From: JAZDFP01 sp043801445
Lineage (GTDB): Bacteria > Planctomycetota > MHYJ01 > JACQXL01
Length of the DNA stretch: 46,976 bases
Direction: 5' to 3'
Assembly: GCA_043801445.1 (NCBI GenBank)
Contig: JAZDMB010000043.1
Span: forward strand, 1 to 46,976
Notes under the pieces: generated by a model
What the model was told of the DNA's origin: nothing
What the model saw: only the letters and a program-made list of their open reading frames with translations
Database searches by the model: none
Program-made: the position numbers and the translations under genes
Part shown: positions 1 to 8,451 of the stretch, piece by piece
Layout: each line of letters starts with the position of its first letter
How positions within the stretch are numbered: the first letter of the stretch is position 1

Positions 1-10
1 CCCCCCCTTT

Positions 11-164
11 AGATATCCCCCACCCCTCAGGGAGTTAGCCCCTCCCCGCCATTGAGATCGCCCCTACCCCCCATAGAGATAGCCCCCACCCCACAGGGAG
101 ATAGCCCCTATCCTACATAGGGATAGCCACCCTCTCCCTGATGTGTTACCCCTATCCCCCGGAT
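11..164. repeat. 22-bp degenerate tandem repeat, about seven units
   Basis: Units start at 11, 33, 55, 77, 99, 121 and 143, all exactly 22 bp. The theme is AGATAGCCCC followed by a C-rich stretch and a variable CATAG or CAGGG end. The first six units align without gaps and the seventh is more diverged. Each unit is C-rich on this strand, so the block has strong strand asymmetry. No long open frame runs through it on the plus strand. The array may continue beyond the window edge. Confidence 0.8.
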
Positions 165-200
165 GGAGTTTTGGTATGTAGGAGGGGGTAAAAGAATATT

Positions 201-236
201 CACCGCCCCGATATGCATCGGGGTAAACTCCGACGC
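201..236. repeat. Palindromic repeat, copy R1
   Basis: A 36-bp element with core CCCCGAT-ATGC-ATCGGGG (206-223), that is 7-bp perfect arms and a 4-nt loop, followed by TAAACTCCGACGC. It matches 7478-7513 with one mismatch over 36 bases. The core and the following TAAACTCCG recur at 42130-42158 inside a coding gene. It lies just past the 3' end of the neighbouring minus-strand gene. Confidence 0.85.
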
Positions 237-274
237 AAAGGACACAGAGAATTAGATATGCTGTTCTCGGAATT

Positions 275-1597
275 TTACGGCGCTGAATCAGGCGGATACA
301 CCTTAAATTCTTGTTCAAAGTAATAATCAGGACAATTAGCTATCTTGACATTAACCTGATATATCCAGATTGATGTTTCGGCATAATATTCATGGATACT
401 TATTGCATTGATAACACTTCCCTTGATTCCATCCTTAGTCAGTCCTGAAGGCGTTGTATTGGTCGGTATGGAAATTTGGCCGCGAAAGATATAGGGTTTT
501 TTCCTTTCCATAATAAAATCCTGAGCCAATGGATAATTTTTCGAATAAGTCTCGCTGTTTTTTACAGCTTGATGACCAATGCCATCCGTTTTTTCGTCTC
601 GGCTGGTATTACCGACGGTAAGTGATATTTCCCGGATTTTGATTGTTCTGAAAGAAGTCAGCCCAAGGGCAAAATTGACAGAATCGCCGGATTTGATGTG
701 ATTGCTGTCTAATGTTACGCCGCAAGAGCTGATGGTAAATAAAACTATCAACTTCCTTACTGTAAGAATGGTTAAAATGCTTATAGGCGCACCGAAAATC
801 AGCAGTATCAGCATTGCGCCGTGAAAGTCGCCGATATCATGACTGATTGAATATTGGGAAAAACCATTGGTAATACTGCTGCCAAATACAGCCAGTAAAA
901 ACAGCTCAACGACCAGAACTATAGAAACCGTCTTTTTATTATTAAAATCAAATACAAGTGGTTTCAGCATTGATTTTGGCTCTATTTTCTCTTTCTTTAC
1001 CTGAGGTATTTTGGGTATCAATTCATTGTTTTCTATCGCTTCTATAAATTTTATAATAGCGTTTACCAAATCAGTTAATCTGTCAGCTTTAATTTGTTCA
1101 GCAGAATTAAGGTCGTATATGATCTTCAGCATCCCGTCTTTAATATGGAGCGCTTCGAAATCCTCCATTTTATCAATCAAGTCACGGGTATGGGAATCTG
1201 AAAAGAAAGCTTTAATGGGTTCCGGCGGCGTGCCCTTAATCAGGAATTTTTTATTGAAGTCGAGTATATTTATTTCATTACCTTCTAACGACAATTCGTA
1301 TTCAAGTCCTAATGATTTGAGAAACTTATCATGCAGGTCTTCCTTTCCCAGGAATAATTCCAGCCCCCAGTTACCCCAGAAATGAATCTTTATGCACGGT
1401 TCAAAAGCCGCTTTATTTTCCCTGTCTATATAAACCTTACGCTGACCGATTTGACTTACCAATGAAACGTATTGTGGGAAACCATCCAATGCGTTGCTTG
1501 ATAAACCGGTAAGTTTACCGCCCCATTTCCCCTGCAACGTTTGCAGGCTGGATAGCCATTCATCCTTGAGAAAAGCAAATTGGAAGTTATTTAACAT
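275..1597 (-). CDS. Membrane protein of unknown function with C-terminal beta-rich domain
   Basis: I do not recognise this 440-residue protein. From the ATG at 1597 it has a soluble N-terminal half of about 220 residues, two membrane segments close together (about 223-241 and 260-285), and a C-terminal region of about 150 residues rich in alternating hydrophobic residues. That last region looks like a beta-sandwich, possibly arrestin-like, which is only a guess from its pattern. The frame stays open upstream to a GTG at 1717, which would add 40 residues including a CGCFSC stretch. I prefer the ATG because the upstream bases resemble intergenic repeat sequence found elsewhere here, although neither start has a clear ribosome binding site. 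It lies downstream of two other minus-strand membrane proteins. Confidence 0.6.
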   Translation of the reverse strand: MLNNFQFAFLKDEWLSSLQTLQGKWGGKLTGLSSNALDGFPQYVSLVSQIGQRKVYIDRENKAAFEPCIKIHFWGNWGLELFLGKEDLHDKFLKSLGLEYELSLEGNEINILDFNKKFLIKGTPPEPIKAFFSDSHTRDLIDKMEDFEALHIKDGMLKIIYDLNSAEQIKADRLTDLVNAIIKFIEAIENNELIPKIPQVKKEKIEPKSMLKPLVFDFNNKKTVSIVLVVELFLLAVFGSSITNGFSQYSISHDIGDFHGAMLILLIFGAPISILTILTVRKLIVLFTISSCGVTLDSNHIKSGDSVNFALGLTSFRTIKIREISLTVGNTSRDEKTDGIGHQAVKNSETYSKNYPLAQDFIMERKKPYIFRGQISIPTNTTPSGLTKDGIKGSVINAISIHEYYAETSIWIYQVNVKIANCPDYYFEQEFKVYPPDSAP

Positions 1598-1748
1598 AAT
1601 AAAATCATAAAGGATAATTCGGGGAACACCTAACACCTTATTTAATTCTTTTAAGCCCCTGATTAATTTTACTGACACCTGAACTTTTTGACAAGAAAAA
1701 CAACCACAGATGTGCACGGATTAGAACTTGTATTTGTCACCGAGTAAA

Positions 1749-3305
1749 TTAATAGAAAGTCATTTCCATTCTTAAATCACCCTCAGTAATAAACCAATAA
1801 TCGCCATTTTTTCTAAACTTAACAATATAACTCGGTCCAGAGGAAGATTCCTCTCCTACAGTAAGAGTATATGTAGCGCGTTTCATATCAGAAGAGAACC
1901 CAAATGTAGCCCAGGCGTATAAACTACCTGACCGTACCAAAAAGGTATTTATATAATTCAATGCCAATCTCTCCATTTTTTGCAGGTCTTCTTTATCAAT
2001 TGCCCAAAACCAGCCCATATCTATTTGACCGGGAATAAAATATCGCGTAATTGGTCCGCTATCAGTAAGAAGTTCTACTTGGGCATCAACTGCATTTTTA
2101 GTCGGTATATATGACAAAAGGGAAATAATTTCTTTCTTGTGATAATCACGATATTCACTTTTGTCAGTCATAACACTCTCCTTAAGATAAGGTATTACGA
2201 CCTCCTCGCCCATCAAGACTAAATTTTTAGCAATAGAATATTTATTATACCCAATTATTGGCTTACCGTTTGATGTTTGACCGGTTTGGAACAGTGAAAG
2301 TAATTTTTCCCGCACAGGTCTCTGGTCTAATGAAAGCAGGACTTCAAGAACATAATTCCAGCCATTTTTATCAGGGTCGTCTAAATATTTGCCTAACTCT
2401 ACTGCCGCGGCTGGAGGTAAATTATATAAAGCAACTCCTGAACGGTTTCTGGTTGCTTCGTATCCATACTTAATGGAATCTCTGACTAACGATTCCATTT
2501 CATCTTTTGTCGGGTCATCAACAATGATGCCATAATTCTCCTGTCTGGCAACACAACCGTGAAAATTAGCCAGTTTTGATACCAGTTCCATAAGGCTGGT
2601 TTGAGTGCTGGTTTCAAGATAAAACTGCAGGCTCTTATCTCCAAAATACCTAAAAGGGAACGGATTAACATATTCTACAACTTCAATCGGATTTTTTGCC
2701 TTGATACTAATTTCTACACCGGTCAATTTGCTAAGAAAAGCGCATGAACTAATAAGGTCCGGCGCTAATAGAGTAAGCTTTGGGAAACGGCTTTCTATTC
2801 CGTTTAGTATAAACTCAGGTTCTTTAATATTGCCAAGTTGAATAAGATAGTCATCATCTATCTTTTTCCACACTCCCCCGCCAGCGGTGTCAACAAGTGT
2901 ATGTAGGTTACGACTTATTGGTTCAATAGTATCGCCCGGTGAAATAGCAATATTAATATTGTAATAAATTTTATCCTGTTTTACATACCGTCTACAATTG
3001 TCACATTCTTGAATAGGGTGTATTGCACCTCTCATTGACTGGGCAATTTCTGTCAAAATAGGAGAGGTGTACTTCGCCTCGTTATGAAAAAGGACTAAGA
3101 AAATCGGGTGCCTTAAATCCTTATCTGAATGTAGATTTTTAACAGACGGTTCTTCTTCAACGTAACCAACTGTTGTTGACATGGTTACCTGCTTTTTGAA
3201 TAAACATAATGGATTTGGTAAACTCTTATTAAATAAAAAACAGCACGATAGTATAAAAAGTAAAAAGACAAGAATTAGAACAATCTTTTCCTGAGGTAAT
3301 CGCAT
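1749..3305 (-). CDS. Membrane-anchored protein of unknown function
   Basis: A 518-residue protein with one N-terminal hydrophobic segment (about residues 8-27) followed directly by CCF, so it is either a signal anchor or a poorly formed lipoprotein signal. The rest should be outside the cytoplasm. A stretch near the middle (DKSLQFYLETSTQTSLMEL and on to NYGIIVDD) has the rhythm of a secretin/TonB short N-terminal (STN-like) domain. The following third is helical and could hold HEAT-like repeats. Both assignments are tentative. The frame can be extended four codons upstream to a TTG at 3317; the ATG at 3305 is chosen because it is the stronger codon. No function is assigned. Confidence 0.6.
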   Translation of the reverse strand: MRLPQEKIVLILVFLLFILSCCFLFNKSLPNPLCLFKKQVTMSTTVGYVEEEPSVKNLHSDKDLRHPIFLVLFHNEAKYTSPILTEIAQSMRGAIHPIQECDNCRRYVKQDKIYYNINIAISPGDTIEPISRNLHTLVDTAGGGVWKKIDDDYLIQLGNIKEPEFILNGIESRFPKLTLLAPDLISSCAFLSKLTGVEISIKAKNPIEVVEYVNPFPFRYFGDKSLQFYLETSTQTSLMELVSKLANFHGCVARQENYGIIVDDPTKDEMESLVRDSIKYGYEATRNRSGVALYNLPPAAAVELGKYLDDPDKNGWNYVLEVLLSLDQRPVREKLLSLFQTGQTSNGKPIIGYNKYSIAKNLVLMGEEVVIPYLKESVMTDKSEYRDYHKKEIISLLSYIPTKNAVDAQVELLTDSGPITRYFIPGQIDMGWFWAIDKEDLQKMERLALNYINTFLVRSGSLYAWATFGFSSDMKRATYTLTVGEESSSGPSYIVKFRKNGDYWFITEGDLRMEMTFY

Positions 3306-3447
3306 GATGTTACCCAACCTTTTTTCTCAAGGGACAGACCACGTATTTCTTTCCCTTTATTTTACTGCATTGTAGTAATCCGGGAACGCAATATTAATTT
3401 CTTTATCCCATCAATGATTAATATGTATTGTGTTGTTTACGGCAAAT

Positions 3448-4314
3448 TCAGTATCTCTCAATGGTTGCAAAAATAATAATAAGACACCCTATCAGAAAAG
3501 CAAACACAATTAAATCAATCCGTAATCTTTTTAATACGTCTTTAATATCATGCCTTTTTACCACATAAAAACCAAGGATTGCTGCGAACATAATAAAATA
3601 AATCCAGTTTGGAATGGACATAAGAATATAACTAAAGAACCAGAACCCGTAATTTTCTTCATATCTTAATCGGACAGCCTTTTGCGTAGTGACCAAAAAT
3701 AACGTTATAAATGATAAGATACCCAGCACATCAACGACAAATAACAATCCGTCCCAAAATTTAATATTTTTTAAAGACTCAGGATTGACTTTTTTATAAC
3801 CCCATCTATGCCCGCACTCCCGACATTCCCATTCTTTATTCCTAAAGAGAATCGGAAAACCCAGAAGAAATACTGCAAAGAATGCCTCTCGCCAATGTAT
3901 TCTATTTGGATATACCATAATGGAATTGCATTTTAGGCAATGAATTCCTCTGGTTGAATGCATTGCTTTTTGCTCAGTTTCAGTTGGCGTAACCTTTGTA
4001 TTGAGAATATCCAATGCCTTTTGGGCATCTGATATTTTCACTTGCAATTTTACGCCACCCACAGTATTCCAATAAAACCAATTCATAATAATAATATTTT
4101 CATTATCAAGAAAACACTCGATATCTTCTGATTCCAGTTTTATCTTGGCCAAATTTGCCATCATACAATCATTAAATTGCGCAATTGTAACAATTTCCAC
4201 ATCCTTGTTTATTTGAGCCTTTGTAAAAACTGCCCCTTTTCTTACCGGTGTTTTCATCCAAAAAGATATAAACACTAAAACAATAAAACTTATTACTATT
4301 AATGTGATAAGCAT
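3448..4314 (-). CDS. DUF2007-like and zinc-ribbon integral membrane protein
   Basis: A 288-residue protein. Residues 1-20 form a membrane segment. Residues about 40-110 (VTIAQFNDCMMANLAKIKLE and on to GGVKLQVKISDAQKAL) match the DUF2007 pattern, a small ferredoxin-like fold annotated as a putative signal-transducing domain. About 125-170 is a zinc ribbon with two Cys pairs, CLKC and CREC. Three more hydrophobic segments follow at roughly 188-208, 222-250 and 262-285. The mix suggests a membrane sensor or scaffold, but no partner is evident. It is followed by two other minus-strand membrane proteins with gaps of about 130-150 bp, so an operon is possible but not shown. Confidence 0.75.
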   Translation of the reverse strand: MLITLIVISFIVLVFISFWMKTPVRKGAVFTKAQINKDVEIVTIAQFNDCMMANLAKIKLESEDIECFLDNENIIIMNWFYWNTVGGVKLQVKISDAQKALDILNTKVTPTETEQKAMHSTRGIHCLKCNSIMVYPNRIHWREAFFAVFLLGFPILFRNKEWECRECGHRWGYKKVNPESLKNIKFWDGLLFVVDVLGILSFITLFLVTTQKAVRLRYEENYGFWFFSYILMSIPNWIYFIMFAAILGFYVVKRHDIKDVLKRLRIDLIVFAFLIGCLIIIFATIERY

Positions 4315-4567
4315 TTCCTTACTGTCCTTTTCGCGATAACACCATATTCTATAATTGTCTATTCTGGTAAATTAACCCTATCAAATCCGGTATGTTTTAG
4401 CAATGAAACAGAAAATGAATTATTTTTTGTGGCACACACCATATCCTGATAAGTCAACTAAATAATGCTTTTCAGCCTGCGGTATGTCTCATCAAACCAA
4501 GTAAGATGTTTAATCTTTAATTTTACTAACCCAGGTTGGCAACATCACTTGTTACTTTTTACTTCAT

Positions 4568-4591
4568 CCAGCCTCTGTGCACAGAGACTGG
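4568..4591. other. 24-bp palindrome past the NHL-protein gene
   Basis: CCAG-C-CTCTGTG / CACAGAG-A-CTGG, a perfect 7+7 inner palindrome extended by 4 bp after one mismatch. It sits just downstream of the stop codon of the minus-strand gene ending at 4598. No T tract follows on the minus strand, so it is a weak terminator candidate. The rest of 4315-4567 shows nothing recognisable. Confidence 0.4.
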
Positions 4592-4597
4592 GATTCA

Positions 4598-7282
4598 TCA
4601 AGGCACCCTTGAGTAATTATTATAGGCATAGCCGGTCATATCGCCCAGTGAAAAGGGAACACTTCCTACCGTAATATTGGTCGGGCTGGAATCTGTCTTC
4701 AGGATGCGGGTAACATTAGCCGAACCATAATTTGACACCCAACAATAGGTCTCGTCTACCGCGATTCCCCAGGGACGAGTTCCCACCGTAATCGTGGTCG
4801 AAATGACCGGATTTGATTTCTGGATTCGGGTAACAATAGTAGAAGCAGTACCATAATTTGCCACCCAACAATAGGTCTCATCTACCGCGACTCCAGAGGG
4901 CTGATCTCCGACCGCGATATTGGTCGTGGCTAAAGTGGATTTTAAAATACGGGTAACATTATCAGAACCCTGATTTGTCACCCAGCAATAGGTATCGTCA
5001 ACCGCGACTCCATAAGGATAAGTCCCTACCGTAATCGTGGTCGTGATAGCCGGGTTTGATTTCTGGATGCGGGTGACAGTACCGGCAGAAATATAATTTG
5101 CCACCCAGCAATAGATATCGTCAACCGCGACTCCATAGGGGCTACTTACCCCAGATATTGTGTCATATACGACTCCGGTTGATTTCGTGATACGGGTGAC
5201 AGTATTAGAACTCGAATTTGACACCCAGCAATAGGTCTCGTCAACCGCGACTCCATAGGGTGAAGTTCCCACTGTAATATTTATCTTGGCAGAAGTAGAC
5301 TTCACAATGCGGGTAACATTACCAGTACCTTGATTTACCACCCAGCAATAATCATCTAAAGTGTTAAAGGTCAGATTATTTCCATTAGTTGTGCCTCCGG
5401 CATTGGTCGCTACCACCCTGAAATTATATGTGGTAGATATTGATAATGAACTTACATTCGCGGTAACAGAAATAGGACTCGTGCCACTACCGGGTAGCGT
5501 AGAAACATTTTGTTGGCTTCCATAAGATTGAGTAGTGCCATAATCAAAGTAGCAAGAAGTAACATCCAGGCCATTTGGATTGACAGTACCATTCAATGTG
5601 GCAGAAGTCGAACCCTTATTGATAGCCGCATTAGTAGTGCAGGTCGGCGGCGCTAAAGTACTAAAGGTCAGATTATTTCCATTAGTTGTGCCTCCGGAAT
5701 TAGTCGCTACCACCCTGAAATTATATGTGGTAGATATTGATAATGAACTCACATTGGCAGTAACAGAAATAGGACTCGTGCCACTACCGGGAAGTGAAGA
5801 GACATTTGCGGTACTTCCATAAGATTGAGAAGTGCCATAATCAAAGTAACAAGAGGTAACATTCAGGCCATTTGGATTTACAGTTCCATTTAATCTGGCT
5901 GAATTAGCAGTGATATTATCAGCGGCATTAGTAGTGCAGGTCGATGGCGCTAAAGTGGTAAGGGTCAGATTATTCCCATTAGTTGTGCCTCCGGCATTGG
6001 TCGCTACTACCCTGAAATTATATGTGGTAGATATTGATAATGAACTTACACTGGCAGTAACAGAAATAGGACTCGTGCCGCTACCGGGTAACGTAGAAAC
6101 ATTTTGTTGGCTTCCATAAGATTCGGTGGTGCCATATTGAAAGTAGCAAGAAGTAACATTCAGCCCATTCGGATTGACAGTGCCGTTTAATGTAGCCGAA
6201 GTAGAGGCTATATTAGCAGCCGCATTAGTAGTGCAAATCGGTAATAGTAGTGCAGTAGTAGTGAACGTCCGATTATTCCCTGAGGTTGTCCCGGCAGAAT
6301 TGATTCCGATTACCCTGAAGTTATAGAGGGTATTTTGAGTAAGACTGCCGGCTGTTGCTGAGACCGCAAGGTTAATCACCCCGCTGCCTAAAGTTTGCGA
6401 TGTGGTTGTAACTGTGTACGAAGTAGTTAGCCCATAATTGAAATAGGCAGTCGTAGCAGTACCATTCGGATTGACCGTGCCATTTAATCCGGCTGAATTA
6501 GTATTGATATTATCAGCCGGGTCAGTAGTGCAGGTCGGCGCCGAACCAAGAGGAGCACCGATAGTAAACGTCAGGTTATTCCCATAGGTTATTCCAAAAG
6601 AGTTAGTCCCGACCACCCTGAAATTATACTCTGTATTTGAGGTAAGACTACCAGCTGTGACTGTAATTGCAACGTCGGCAGTACCAGAGCCAATTGCCTG
6701 AGAAGTGGTGGTTACAGTGTAAGAGGTAGTCAATCCATAATTTAAATAGGCAGTAGTATCAAACCCGTTCGGATTGACCGTGCCGTTTAATTGGGCTGAA
6801 TTAGAATTAACATCAGTTGCCGGACCGGTGGTGCAGGTAGGCGGTATTCCTGTAGTAAAAGTCAGATTTGCCCCATTGTATACAATACCTGTACCACCAC
6901 TGCCTGTCGTTACCTTGATTCTGAAATTATAGGTGGTATTGGATGTTAATCCGGTTATGGTAGCAGTGACAGTAACAGAATTCGTGCCGGAGCCGATGTT
7001 TTGAGAAGCGGTAGTGCTGTCATATGCTGTAGTTGTGCCAAACTGGAAACATACATTAGAAGTTACACCATTGGGATTAACCGTGCCGTTTAAGGTTGCG
7101 GTAGTCTGGGTGATATCAGTAGCTGGATTGGTTGTTACAGATGGTGTAGTTGTCGCAGGTGGAGCAGAACTACCGCTACTGCCGCCACCACCACCGCCTC
7201 CACAACCGCCATAGTTAAATATAATGACGAACGCCACCAAGAACAAAACCACCATAATACGATTTATCATTTTCTTTATCAT
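4598..7282 (-). CDS. Giant secreted Fn3-repeat protein with NHL/YVTN-type propeller
   Basis: An 894-residue surface or periplasmic protein. Residues 1-27 are a signal sequence ending NYGGC, followed by a Gly-rich run, so Cys27 is a possible lipidation site although the box is not ideal. About 45-640 holds six Fn3-like repeats of about 95 residues, each carrying SATLNGTVNPNG near its start and YNFRVVATN near its end. About 642-885 holds six repeats of about 42 residues of the type DETYCWVSNYGSANVTRI then VGTSPYGVAV, which should fold as a beta-propeller. All repeats from the second Fn3 onward and every propeller blade carry a Cys. It is a paralogue of the gene at 8452-12813, sharing the N-terminus and Fn3 array but not the C-terminal domain. 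A consensus-like sigma-70 promoter lies 43 bp upstream. An adhesion or polysaccharide-binding role is plausible but unproven. An ATG at 7270 is an alternative start. Confidence 0.85.
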   Translation of the reverse strand: MIKKMINRIMVVLFLVAFVIIFNYGGCGGGGGGGSSGSSAPPATTTPSVTTNPATDITQTTATLNGTVNPNGVTSNVCFQFGTTTAYDSTTASQNIGSGTNSVTVTATITGLTSNTTYNFRIKVTTGSGGTGIVYNGANLTFTTGIPPTCTTGPATDVNSNSAQLNGTVNPNGFDTTAYLNYGLTTSYTVTTTSQAIGSGTADVAITVTAGSLTSNTEYNFRVVGTNSFGITYGNNLTFTIGAPLGSAPTCTTDPADNINTNSAGLNGTVNPNGTATTAYFNYGLTTSYTVTTTSQTLGSGVINLAVSATAGSLTQNTLYNFRVIGINSAGTTSGNNRTFTTTALLLPICTTNAAANIASTSATLNGTVNPNGLNVTSCYFQYGTTESYGSQQNVSTLPGSGTSPISVTASVSSLSISTTYNFRVVATNAGGTTNGNNLTLTTLAPSTCTTNAADNITANSARLNGTVNPNGLNVTSCYFDYGTSQSYGSTANVSSLPGSGTSPISVTANVSSLSISTTYNFRVVATNSGGTTNGNNLTFSTLAPPTCTTNAAINKGSTSATLNGTVNPNGLDVTSCYFDYGTTQSYGSQQNVSTLPGSGTSPISVTANVSSLSISTTYNFRVVATNAGGTTNGNNLTFNTLDDYCWVVNQGTGNVTRIVKSTSAKINITVGTSPYGVAVDETYCWVSNSSSNTVTRITKSTGVVYDTISGVSSPYGVAVDDIYCWVANYISAGTVTRIQKSNPAITTTITVGTYPYGVAVDDTYCWVTNQGSDNVTRILKSTLATTNIAVGDQPSGVAVDETYCWVANYGTASTIVTRIQKSNPVISTTITVGTRPWGIAVDETYCWVSNYGSANVTRILKTDSSPTNITVGSVPFSLGDMTGYAYNNYSRVP

Positions 7283-7324
7283 ACATTATTTTTTTAGAAC
7301 TAAAATCCAATAATATTATGTCTT

Positions 7325-7352
7325 ATTATAATCAAGCAAATGAATTCGTCAA
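7325..7352 (-). promoter_or_regulatory. Sigma-70 type promoter for the NHL surface protein
   Basis: On the minus strand TTGACG (7352-7347) and TATAAT (7330-7325) are separated by 16 bp, close to the sigma-70 consensus. The -10 box is 43 bp upstream of the ATG at 7282. The paralogous gene at 8452 lies behind a sigma-54 type promoter instead. Confidence 0.6.
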
Positions 7353-7477
7353 GTATCTTTTAGATTTATAAGTGGTATTTTACCAGCTAAGGTAATCAGG
7401 GTCAATGAGAATCTCGGATAAAAAAGATGAGGGTAGTATGTAGTATATAGAAGGTAGGCTAAGAGAAGAAAAGGATG

Positions 7478-7513
7478 CACCGCCCCGATGTGCATCGGGG
7501 TAAACTCCGACGC
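7478..7513. repeat. Palindromic repeat, copy R2
   Basis: Same 36-bp element as 201-236 with a single base change in the loop. It lies in the 316-bp gap 7283-7598, which also holds the promoter at 7325-7352, short direct repeats of GTATGAA type around 7521-7545, and a second palindrome at 7560-7581. Confidence 0.85.
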
Positions 7514-7559
7514 AGAGAAGTATGGAGTATGAAGTATGAAGAATGTAAGATTCGACGCA

Positions 7560-7581
7560 CCTGCCTGAAGGGTCAGGCAGG
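7560..7581. repeat. GC-rich hairpin repeat
   Basis: CCTGCCTGA-AGGG-TCAGGCAGG is a perfect 9-bp inverted repeat with a 4-nt loop, just past the stop of the HTH-PAS gene (7599). It belongs to the family with CCTGCC(C/T)GA on one arm and TCAGGC(A/G)GG on the other, seen also near 33018 and 42791. It could end the transcript, but no T run follows. Confidence 0.7.
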
Positions 7582-7598
7582 CAGATAAACTAACCGAA

Positions 7599-8342
7599 CT
7601 AAACGCCGGTCAAATGTATCCCGTGACCCAATTTAGGGATTTTTTTGTGCTCGTGCTTGATTTGACTGAGGTCCCAAATCATTACGTTCAAATATTTATG
7701 CCCGTTTATATCAAATAAGGCAGTTCTGGTAAGAACTGATTTCCTCTTGCCGTTTTTGCCCACCATATCAAAAACTCTGAGGTCAACTTTTTTACCCTGT
7801 TTAATAAATTCTCCCATACTTTTTTGTAAATAATTGACACTTGAAGGAGGAACTAATAAATAAGGATTCTTACCAATAAGCTCCTCTCTAGACCATCCGG
7901 TCAAATTCCCGGCTATTTTATTACAATCAACTATTTTTGACGTTTCGACATCAACAATAGCTTCACTGCAATCGGGATTCTCGAATAAGTTCCAGTATTT
8001 ATTTGTCGTGCGCGCCATTATCGCCAATATTTCATTTATTTGGTTGACGGTGATTTTTTCCTTTCCAATCAAGCCTTTGTTTTTGATGACGTTATAGACA
8101 TAACCGGCCGGCTCGCCAATCGATACGGCAAAAACAAAGTGTTCATTTACTTTCAATATCTTGGCTAATGTAACCAGCCGGTGCACTCTCGGTACCGGAT
8201 AAAGACCGTACTTAAAGTCGTGGAAATTCTTTTCGTCCATTTTCCACTGGCGGGCAATCTTCCGGTCCGCGATATCATTGTCTAAAATCAGCCGTATAAA
8301 CTTATAAAGGTTGCAAAACTTTTTCGGAGTTGTTCGTCTCAT
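7599..8342 (-). CDS. HTH and PAS domain regulatory protein
   Basis: A 247-residue soluble protein. About residues 8-75 resemble a helix-turn-helix of the XRE type (DNDIADRKIARQWKMDEKNF, then a second helical region). About 115-235 is a PAS domain, recognisable from AIVDVETSKIVDCNKIAGNL, GWSREELIGKNPYLLVPP and a C-terminal VMIWDLSQI strand. There is no kinase, cyclase or sigma-54 domain, so the protein looks like a one-component sensor that may bind DNA. The ATG at 8342 has a good AGGAGA ribosome binding site 8 nt upstream. It lies 109 bp downstream of the kelch protein gene and before its paralogue, so it may be read with the sigma-54 operon. The PAS ligand is unknown. Confidence 0.8.
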   Translation of the reverse strand: MRRTTPKKFCNLYKFIRLILDNDIADRKIARQWKMDEKNFHDFKYGLYPVPRVHRLVTLAKILKVNEHFVFAVSIGEPAGYVYNVIKNKGLIGKEKITVNQINEILAIMARTTNKYWNLFENPDCSEAIVDVETSKIVDCNKIAGNLTGWSREELIGKNPYLLVPPSSVNYLQKSMGEFIKQGKKVDLRVFDMVGKNGKRKSVLTRTALFDINGHKYLNVMIWDLSQIKHEHKKIPKLGHGIHLTGV

Positions 8343-8388
8343 TGTATTAATCTCCTGTCATCATATGTTATTAGAAATCATCGCAGTC

Positions 8389-8416
8389 CAGCACTTTAAC
8401 CAAATGGTTAAGCGCT
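8389..8416. other. Hairpin between kelch protein and PAS genes
   Basis: CAGC-A-CTT..AACC / GGTTAAG-C-GCTG forms an imperfect stem around an AAAT loop, 36 bp past the stop of the gene ending at 8452. No T tract follows on the minus strand, so it may be an attenuating or processing hairpin rather than a full terminator. Confidence 0.35.
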
Positions 8417-8451
8417 GATGAAATTTCATTATTGAAATTCCATACGATAAA

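Noticed and set aside
11..164. Possible CRISPR array
   Set aside because: Units are contiguous with no spacers, and no cas gene is present.
64..318. 84-codon minus-strand frame over the first repeat block
   Set aside because: It runs through a tandem repeat and a palindromic element and has no coding pattern.
4430..4450. TGGCAC suggesting another sigma-54 promoter
   Set aside because: No TTGC at the needed spacing.
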